A stretch of 64,000 nt of DNA from Acidobacteriota bacterium (GTDB taxonomy: Bacteria; Acidobacteriota; Terriglobia; Terriglobales; Acidobacteriaceae). The notes beneath the pieces are model-generated. The model was given only the letters and a program-made list of their open reading frames with translations. It did not search any database and was not told the DNA's origin. How positions within the stretch are numbered: the stretch's first letter is position 1; every line of letters begins with the position of its first letter. A program made the translations under genes and the position numbers. Positions 59,232-64,000 of this stretch are shown here, one piece after another. The stretch covers positions 30,184-94,183 of the forward strand of contig JAJYSV010000009.1 in NCBI GenBank assembly GCA_021793405.1. Reading direction: 5' to 3'.

Positions 59232-60866
59232 ATGGCGGAGATTGCAGTCGTTCCCAACGGAAAGCCCATCGTCACTGATGAGATCGCGCATGCCAAGGCG
59301 CTTGCCGCCAGGTATTGGTGCGAGTTTGTCGATCTCAGAAATTTTCGCATTCAGCACGAATTGTTCCGCACCGTGCCGGTCGACATGATGTTCCGTTACA
59401 ACTTCGTTCCGCTGGAGCAGTTGGAGGGCAAGCTGGTCATTGCCGTCAGCGACCCCAGCAGGTTGATGATGATGGACGAAATTTCCAGCCTGTTGGGGCA
59501 GAGAATTGGCGTCAAGGTCGCTACTCTCAGCCAGATTACCGACCTGCTGAAGAAGACCGAACAGTCGCAACGTGTGCTGGACGAAGCGACGGAGGGACTG
59601 ACCTTCGATGTTCTTTCTTCTGAAGACAATCAGGACGAAACGCTCTCGATTGAAAAGCTGACATCGGAAGAAGATGTCAGCCCCATTATCCGGCTGGTGG
59701 ACACGATGGTCTTTACCGCGCTGGAAAGACGAGCCAGCGATATTCACCTGGAGACCTTCGACGACTGTTTGCTGGTGAAATACCGCATTGACGGTGTGCT
59801 GCAGCACGCCATGGCCCCGATTGCGCGGGAGCATCACCAGACCATCCTTTCCCGCATCAAAGTGATGAGCGAGCTGGATATTGCGGAACGCCGCGTTCCC
59901 CAGGACGGGCGTTTTCGAGTGCGCTACAAAGGTCGCCTGATCGATTTTCGCGTTTCCATCATGCCCACCGTGCATGGCGAAAATGCGGTTCTTCGCGTTC
60001 TCGACAAGGAATCGATGAGCGAAACCTTCCATTCGCTGACGCTCAACGTTGTGGGCTTCGCCGAAGAAGATCTTCGCCGCTTCCGCCGCTATATTCGCGA
60101 GCCCTATGGCATGGTGCTGGTGACCGGGCCGACCGGATCGGGCAAGACGACCACGCTGTATGCGGCATTGAACGAAATCAAAAGCGATGAAGACAAGATC
60201 ATCACGATTGAGGATCCAGTGGAGTATCAGATTCGCGGCATCACGCAGATTCCGGTCAACGAGAAAAAAGGGCTGACCTTCGCGCGCGGGCTGCGCTCGA
60301 TTCTCCGTCACGATCCGGACAAAATTCTGGTCGGCGAGATTCGTGACCAGGAAACGGCACAGATTGCGATCAACTCGGCCCTGACCGGCCATCTGGTCTT
60401 CACCACTGTCCACGCCAATAATGTGGTGGATGTCCTGGGCCGCTTTCTGAACATGGGAGTCGAACCCTACAATTTTGTTTCCGCCCTCAACTGCATTCTG
60501 GCCCAACGATTGGTTCGTGTAATTTGTCCGGACTGCAAGAGATCGGTGGAGTATGACCGCGAGACCTTGGAGTTGAGTGGACTAGATCTGAGCGAATGGT
60601 CTGGATTTCCATTTCAGGAAGGCGCCGGGTGCATTGAATGCGCTGGCACGGGCTATAAGGGGCGCACAGCGATCCATGAGTTGTTGGAATTAAATGACCG
60701 GATTCGCGAAATAATTCTGGAGAAGAGGCCGAGTTCTGAAGTGCGAAAAGCGGCGCAGAGCGAAGGAATGTCGTTTCTGCGAGAGTCGGCGTTGCAACGG
60801 GTCCGTCTGGGCCTGACAACGCTGAAAGAAATCAACAAAGTTACTTTCATTGAAGCTTCACGATAA
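59232..60866 (+). CDS. pilB: Type IV pilus/type II secretion assembly ATPase PilB/GspE
   Basis: The ATG at 59232 has AAGGAG eight bases upstream. The 544-residue protein has an N-terminal MshEN-like domain (about 10-110), then the hexameric ATPase core: Walker A G-P-T-G-S-G-K-T at 299-306, Asp box D-E-D-K-I-I-T-I-E-D-P-V-E-Y, Walker B I-L-V-G-E-I-R-D, His box, and a zinc site C-P-D-C ... C-I-E-C. It powers pilin assembly or pseudopilus movement. The pilM-like gene follows directly. Confidence 0.95.
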   Translation: MAEIAVVPNGKPIVTDEIAHAKALAARYWCEFVDLRNFRIQHELFRTVPVDMMFRYNFVPLEQLEGKLVIAVSDPSRLMMMDEISSLLGQRIGVKVATLSQITDLLKKTEQSQRVLDEATEGLTFDVLSSEDNQDETLSIEKLTSEEDVSPIIRLVDTMVFTALERRASDIHLETFDDCLLVKYRIDGVLQHAMAPIAREHHQTILSRIKVMSELDIAERRVPQDGRFRVRYKGRLIDFRVSIMPTVHGENAVLRVLDKESMSETFHSLTLNVVGFAEEDLRRFRRYIREPYGMVLVTGPTGSGKTTTLYAALNEIKSDEDKIITIEDPVEYQIRGITQIPVNEKKGLTFARGLRSILRHDPDKILVGEIRDQETAQIAINSALTGHLVFTTVHANNVVDVLGRFLNMGVEPYNFVSALNCILAQRLVRVICPDCKRSVEYDRETLELSGLDLSEWSGFPFQEGAGCIECAGTGYKGRTAIHELLELNDRIREIILEKRPSSEVRKAAQSEGMSFLRESALQRVRLGLTTLKEINKVTFIEASR

Positions 60867-60877
60867 GCTTGACCTAC

Positions 60878-61804
60878 ATGCATCTTTTTCCCAGCTCACT
60901 GCAATTTGCAGTGCGTCCGCGGCTAGCCTGCGAAATCGCACCGGATGGAATCCTTGCGGGCGGCTCATCCCGAATCGAGTCCCCGCTGGACAAGGCCGTC
61001 TTTGAGGCCCTGCCAGCGGGCTCTGTCGCCGCAGGGATAACCGCGTCCGTGTTCCGCGACAGTAACGCCGTTCTTACCGCCCTGAAAAGCGCGCTGGATT
61101 CGGTCGATCCCCGCGGACGCGAATGGACGCTCGTTGTGCCGGACGCCTGCACTCGAGTGCAGATCCTGGACTTCGATACCTTACCGGCAAAAACGCAGGA
61201 GATATTGCCTCTTGTCCGATTTCGGTTACGCAAGATGTTACCGTTCGACGCGGATATGGCTGCCGTGTCGTATCAGATGCTGAAGCCCGTGGACACCGCC
61301 GGTAAGAACGGCCCCGTGCAGGTGATCGCGGCCGCCATGCCGGCCGACGTTCGAGATGAGATCGAGTCATTAGTGCGCAGCGTGCAGCGCGAACCCGGCG
61401 TTCTGTTGCCCGCAACCCTGGCAGCTCTAGCTGCGCTACCAGAAGACGGCTCGCATCTCTTGGTACACACCGAGCAGGACTCGATGACGACCGCTATCAC
61501 GCATGAGGGAGAATTGCTTCTGTACCGCACCACCGACCGCGCCAATACGGAGCCCGGCGATGTGGCGCAGGCAGTCCTGGTGGCGGCGGCCTATTTCGAA
61601 GACATGTTGCACGTTCCGCTGGTCGAAATATGGGTGGCGGGTCTGGAACCGGCAGATGTATTGCGGCGGCATCTTGCCGCCGACGGAACGTGGCAGATTC
61701 CGTTGCGGAGTCTGGTCAACTCTCAATCCTTTTCCGCTGGCGCTCTTCCGAGCCAGGTCGAGTTGGGCCGCTTTACCAGTGTGGTGGGGGCGCTGCGAGG
61801 CTGA
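60878..61804 (+). CDS. pilM: PilM-like pilus alignment protein
   Basis: PilM is a cytoplasmic actin-fold protein that binds the PilN N-terminus. From ATG 60878 (or TTG 60869) the product has 308 residues, shorter than PilM of Pseudomonas. It has the weak similarity expected of divergent PilM proteins: beta strands at the start and W-T-L-V-V-P-D ... L-D-F-D-T-L-P. The ATPase core motifs are degenerate. The call rests mainly on position: it lies between the assembly ATPase and pilN/pilO-like genes. Its stop overlaps the next start (TGATG). Confidence 0.7.
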   Translation: MHLFPSSLQFAVRPRLACEIAPDGILAGGSSRIESPLDKAVFEALPAGSVAAGITASVFRDSNAVLTALKSALDSVDPRGREWTLVVPDACTRVQILDFDTLPAKTQEILPLVRFRLRKMLPFDADMAAVSYQMLKPVDTAGKNGPVQVIAAAMPADVRDEIESLVRSVQREPGVLLPATLAALAALPEDGSHLLVHTEQDSMTTAITHEGELLLYRTTDRANTEPGDVAQAVLVAAAYFEDMLHVPLVEIWVAGLEPADVLRRHLAADGTWQIPLRSLVNSQSFSAGALPSQVELGRFTSVVGALRG

Positions 61805-62547
61805 TGCGCATCACTCTCAATCTCGCGTCTCGCCCTTTCTTTGAGCTTAGGCCGGTGCTTCTGCGGCTGCGTATCGCTGCAGTCGTACTCATCGTCCTGG
61901 CGCTGGCTCTTTTCCTTCAGCTGCGTCGGGAGGAAGCCAAGGCCGCCCAGGCACAAGCTGTTGCCCATCGCTGGAATCTCGCCTCTCAGGCGCTGCAACA
62001 GGAATGGGAACGAGACCAGGCGCTGATGCGGGAACCGGCGAACGCAGCCACGCTCGAGCGTTCGGAATTCTTGAATCATCTCTTTCTCCAGAAATCCTTC
62101 TCCTGGACCACGGCGCTGATGGACCTCGAGTTGGTGCTCCCTCAAGGTGTCCAGGTGATGAGCATCGATCCCCAAATGACAAAAGATGGTCATGTCATGA
62201 TGCGCCTGCGGATCAACGGACCACGCGATAAGGTAGTGACGCTGGTGACCAATCTGGAAAAATCACCCCACTTCCTGGAGCCGCTGGTTGTTGGCGAAAC
62301 CGCCGATATACAAGGGCAGGGCCGCGCCGGATTTATTCCTACCATGTCGAGCTCGACGGACGTGAACGTCGATATTCTGGCCGAGTTCAACCCAGGCGAT
62401 CTTGCATGGACGGACGTGAAAGCGGAAGAAGAGAAATCAGGCACGCACGCGACGCGCGAAACCGCAGGTCATCCGGCAGGGAAGCGTACCGCGTCTGAGA
62501 ATGCACCGACACACACACGGTCCACACCAGATCGGAGCACGCGATGA
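61804..62547 (+). CDS. pilN: PilN-like membrane protein
   Basis: The ATG at 61804 overlaps the pilM stop by one base, indicating coupled translation; the open frame further upstream is not supported. The 247-residue protein begins M-R-I-T-L-N-L-A-S-R-P-F-F, the conserved I-N-L motif by which PilN binds PilM, then one membrane helix (about 20-38), a coiled-coil region and a periplasmic domain. The Thr/Arg-rich tail is long. It ends with an ATGA overlap with pilO. Confidence 0.82.
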   Translation: MRITLNLASRPFFELRPVLLRLRIAAVVLIVLALALFLQLRREEAKAAQAQAVAHRWNLASQALQQEWERDQALMREPANAATLERSEFLNHLFLQKSFSWTTALMDLELVLPQGVQVMSIDPQMTKDGHVMMRLRINGPRDKVVTLVTNLEKSPHFLEPLVVGETADIQGQGRAGFIPTMSSSTDVNVDILAEFNPGDLAWTDVKAEEEKSGTHATRETAGHPAGKRTASENAPTHTRSTPDRSTR

Positions 62548-63167
62548 ATATATCCGGTTGGCGATGGACGAACATCCGCATCACAGCGCAGCATTGGCAT
62601 TACGGAGTGCTCGTTTTGCTGCTGCTGCTCAATTTAACGTTGGCTGTGCGGTTGATGTTTGCCTGGGATCGAGCCAAGGCGGGGGATGCAGCGCGCATCG
62701 AAGAACGTCAAGCCGAATATCGTGCGATGCAATTGAAGACTCGCCCGCTGCGAGGTTTGGACAGTAAAATTCAGCAGGCAAAGCTGGATCAGCAGGCATT
62801 CTACGAAAAGCGCTTTCCGGCTACCGACTCTGAAGTTTTAAAGCAACTTGGGGCGCTGGCAGTCAAGAATAACGTGCTGCTGGCACGTGGGCAATATGCG
62901 CATGGCAAGCCCAATCAGGGTCTTGTCGAACTTCGCATGGATGTCAGCCTCAGTGGAGACTATGCGCCGATTGTCCGTTTCATCAATGGACTGGAACGCG
63001 AGAAGGGCTTTTTTCTGATCAAGGGGATTGCATTGAACGGGCAGCAGAGCGGCGTGGTGAGTTTGCGCATGGTGTTGACTACGTACTTGCGTGCAAATGC
63101 GGCGAACCCTGGGAATGCGGCCGCCGCGCCCATGACCGCAGATACCGCTTCATTGGAGCAACAGTAG
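62544..63167 (+). CDS. pilO: PilO-like membrane protein
   Basis: The 207-residue product has a short cytoplasmic start, one membrane helix (about 18-38), a helical region, and a ferredoxin-like periplasmic domain (S-L-S-G-D-Y-A-P-I-V-R-F-I-N-G-L-E), typical of PilO/GspM. It should dimerise with PilN and form the alignment ring with PilP. The start overlaps the pilN stop by four bases. Alignment with known PilO proteins is weak, as usual for this family. Confidence 0.82.
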   Translation: MNISGWRWTNIRITAQHWHYGVLVLLLLLNLTLAVRLMFAWDRAKAGDAARIEERQAEYRAMQLKTRPLRGLDSKIQQAKLDQQAFYEKRFPATDSEVLKQLGALAVKNNVLLARGQYAHGKPNQGLVELRMDVSLSGDYAPIVRFINGLEREKGFFLIKGIALNGQQSGVVSLRMVLTTYLRANAANPGNAAAAPMTADTASLEQQ

Positions 63168-63171
63168 CGCG

Positions 63172-63783
63172 ATGGCGATCCGACTCGGTACCGAGGACAA
63201 GAAGAAGCGCTGGATCGCGATGGTTCTGGTGTCGCTGGCGCTTACGCTGATTGCCCACACGGTATGGCAACTCGCCAGTGGACCGTCAGCCGCGCCATCC
63301 TCCCCGACCTCGGAATCCAGCACGCCGCCTGCCCAGACAAGCCGCGGCAGCGCAGAGCCCGGCCCGCAGGCCCAGCACCTGGAAAGCGCGTCCTCTCTCG
63401 ATCCCACGCTGCATCCGGAACGGATGGCAATGGCGGAAAATACGATGTACACGGGCACCAGCCGCAATATTTTTTCCAAGGATTCTCTACCGCCCGTCCC
63501 AGCGGGCGCCATTGAGTCGCCGATTGCCTCCGCGCGTCCAGGGCCGGCGGCTCCGGCCGGACCTCCGCCTCCGCCTCCCATCGATCTGAAGTTTTATGGT
63601 TTCGCCAAACAGCAAAACGGACGCCAGCTGGTTTTCCTGATGCATGGCGAGGATGTATTTATCGCCGGGCAGGGCGATATTGTGGATGGACGCTACAAAA
63701 TTCTCCAGATCCAGGACAATTCGATTGTCGTTGAAGACCTCGCCTATAACAACCAGCAAACCTTGCCGCTACAGATCAGCTAG
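63172..63783 (+). CDS. pilP: PilP-like periplasmic pilus protein
   Basis: The 203-residue product has an N-terminal membrane helix (about 13-35), a Pro/Ser/Ala-rich linker (about 36-140), and a small beta domain at the end (L-K-F-Y-G-F-A-K ... G-D-I-V-D-G-R-Y-K-I-L-Q-I). That is the arrangement of PilP/GspC HR domains, which contact the secretin. It lacks a lipobox, so it is anchored by the helix instead of a lipid. It is the last pil gene in the window before the insertion sequence. Confidence 0.78.
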   Translation: MAIRLGTEDKKKRWIAMVLVSLALTLIAHTVWQLASGPSAAPSSPTSESSTPPAQTSRGSAEPGPQAQHLESASSLDPTLHPERMAMAENTMYTGTSRNIFSKDSLPPVPAGAIESPIASARPGPAAPAGPPPPPPIDLKFYGFAKQQNGRQLVFLMHGEDVFIAGQGDIVDGRYKILQIQDNSIVVEDLAYNNQQTLPLQIS

Positions 63784-63800
63784 TTCGGCCAGAAAAATTA

Positions 63801-63844
63801 GTTGCTAAGGCAACCATATGTCACAAAAAGGTTGCTAAGGCAAC
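63801..63844. repeat. Two identical small hairpin repeats
   Basis: The 14-base unit GTTGCTAAGGCAAC occurs at 63801-63814 and 63831-63844. Each unit is itself a stem of five pairs (GTTGC/GCAAC) with a TAAG loop. They lie between the pilP stop and the insertion sequence. They could be a REP-like element, a terminator pair or a regulator site. Confidence 0.6.
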
Positions 63845-63874
63845 TAAATTGGCGACCAACTCTTGACGCCCTAA

Positions 63875-64000
63875 GAAGCTGTCCAGAAACTATGGAGAGG
63901 AACCACAGATGGAATATGCATGAGGTTGCGGGAGCGATAGCTTGGGATCATGTACCCGAGCGATTTGACAGACAGGCAATGGTCGAGGCTTGAGCCGCTG
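63875..64000 (+). mobile_element. Left end of an IS5-family insertion sequence (cut by the window)
   Basis: The segment begins at about 63875 with GAAGCTGTCCAGAAAC, resembling the inverted-repeat ends of IS5-type elements, and continues into a transposase start. The exact end and the target-site copy (perhaps CTAA at 63871-63874) cannot be fixed without the right end. It lies directly downstream of the pil genes. Confidence 0.7.
63950..64000 (+). CDS. IS5-family transposase, N-terminal fragment
   Basis: Only 17 codons are inside the window: M-Y-P-S-D-L-T-D-R-Q-W-S-R-L-E-P-L. This is the hallmark start of IS5-group (IS427/IS1031-type) DDE transposases. Completeness cannot be judged because the window ends here. 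Such elements often use a programmed frameshift between two frames, which cannot be tested here. Confidence 0.85.
   Translation, partial: MYPSDLTDRQWSRLEPL

Noticed and set aside
59184..60506. Long open frame opposite pilB
   Set aside because: It mirrors the conserved PilB ATPase motifs; a shadow frame.
63802..63993. 63-codon frame across the hairpin repeats and IS end
   Set aside because: It is in a different frame from the transposase start, which is clearly recognisable at 63950, and has no ribosome-binding site.

Overview
The window is a chromosomal segment of a moderately GC-rich Gram-negative bacterium, most likely an acidobacterium of the Terriglobia/Acidobacteriaceae type. I infer this from the mixture of genes. 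There is a TolC/HlyD efflux pair, a LolA-like protein, KdsD (LPS pathway) and a secretin, all of which imply an outer membrane. There are also RNase J, YvcK and YmdB, and a giant secreted beta-helix/Ig protein whose C-terminal membrane hairpin followed by a Gly-Cys is, to my knowledge, common in Acidobacteriota. No rRNA, tRNA, CRISPR array or prophage was seen. One insertion sequence enters at the right edge.

Layout. 1-1.7 kb: end of a TolC-type channel and an EmrA/HlyD adaptor. 1.9-5.5 kb (minus): tadA and a LOV-GAF-GGDEF-EAL protein that looks like a blue-light-controlled c-di-GMP enzyme. 5.5-6.2 kb: a gene-poor stretch with a possible small transcription unit and an intrinsic terminator. 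6.2-9.6 kb (plus): thiG, ruvC and a FecR-domain glycine-rich secreted protein. 9.7-11 kb: an AT-rich polytopic membrane protein that looks foreign. 11-16.8 kb: rsmA, glycogen-synthase-type glycosyltransferase, alpha/beta hydrolase, RNase J, AhpD-like protein. 16.8-23.5 kb (minus): nrdR, NAD-type isocitrate dehydrogenase, asd, lysC, dapB, (terminator), dapA, dapD, i.e. most of the succinylase diaminopimelate/lysine route. 23.6-32.3 kb (minus): Cu/heavy-metal P-type ATPase, class A PBP, proS, kdsD. 32.5-37.4 kb (plus): giant beta-helix protein, TlpA-like thioredoxin and DsbD-alpha-like protein. 37.5-46.6 kb (minus): secretin, Fis-type regulator, cvpA, purC, smc, SDR dehydrogenase and a 34-residue membrane peptide. 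46.8-54 kb: TPR protein, YmdB phosphodiesterase, Rrf2 regulator, ispG, TPR protein, yvcK, rlmN. 54.1-63.8 kb (plus): M16 protease, then a type IV pilus/type II secretion cluster (pilin, LolA-like, BNR-repeat protein, pilC, pilB, pilM, pilN, pilO, pilP). 63.9 kb to end: start of an IS5-family transposase lying where a pilQ secretin would be expected.

Working together: the DAP genes feed lysine and peptidoglycan precursor synthesis, which the class A PBP uses. The pilus cluster encodes the inner-membrane platform, motor and alignment complex; its outer-membrane secretin is absent next to it, although a TPR-secretin gene lies about 16 kb upstream. The LOV/EAL protein could connect light to c-di-GMP and so to surface behaviour. 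Several genes appear to start at TTG or GTG behind good ribosome-binding sites (glgA, smc, dapD, the SDR gene, the beta-helix protein). All functions are read from the sequence and from knowledge of the families; no database search was run.
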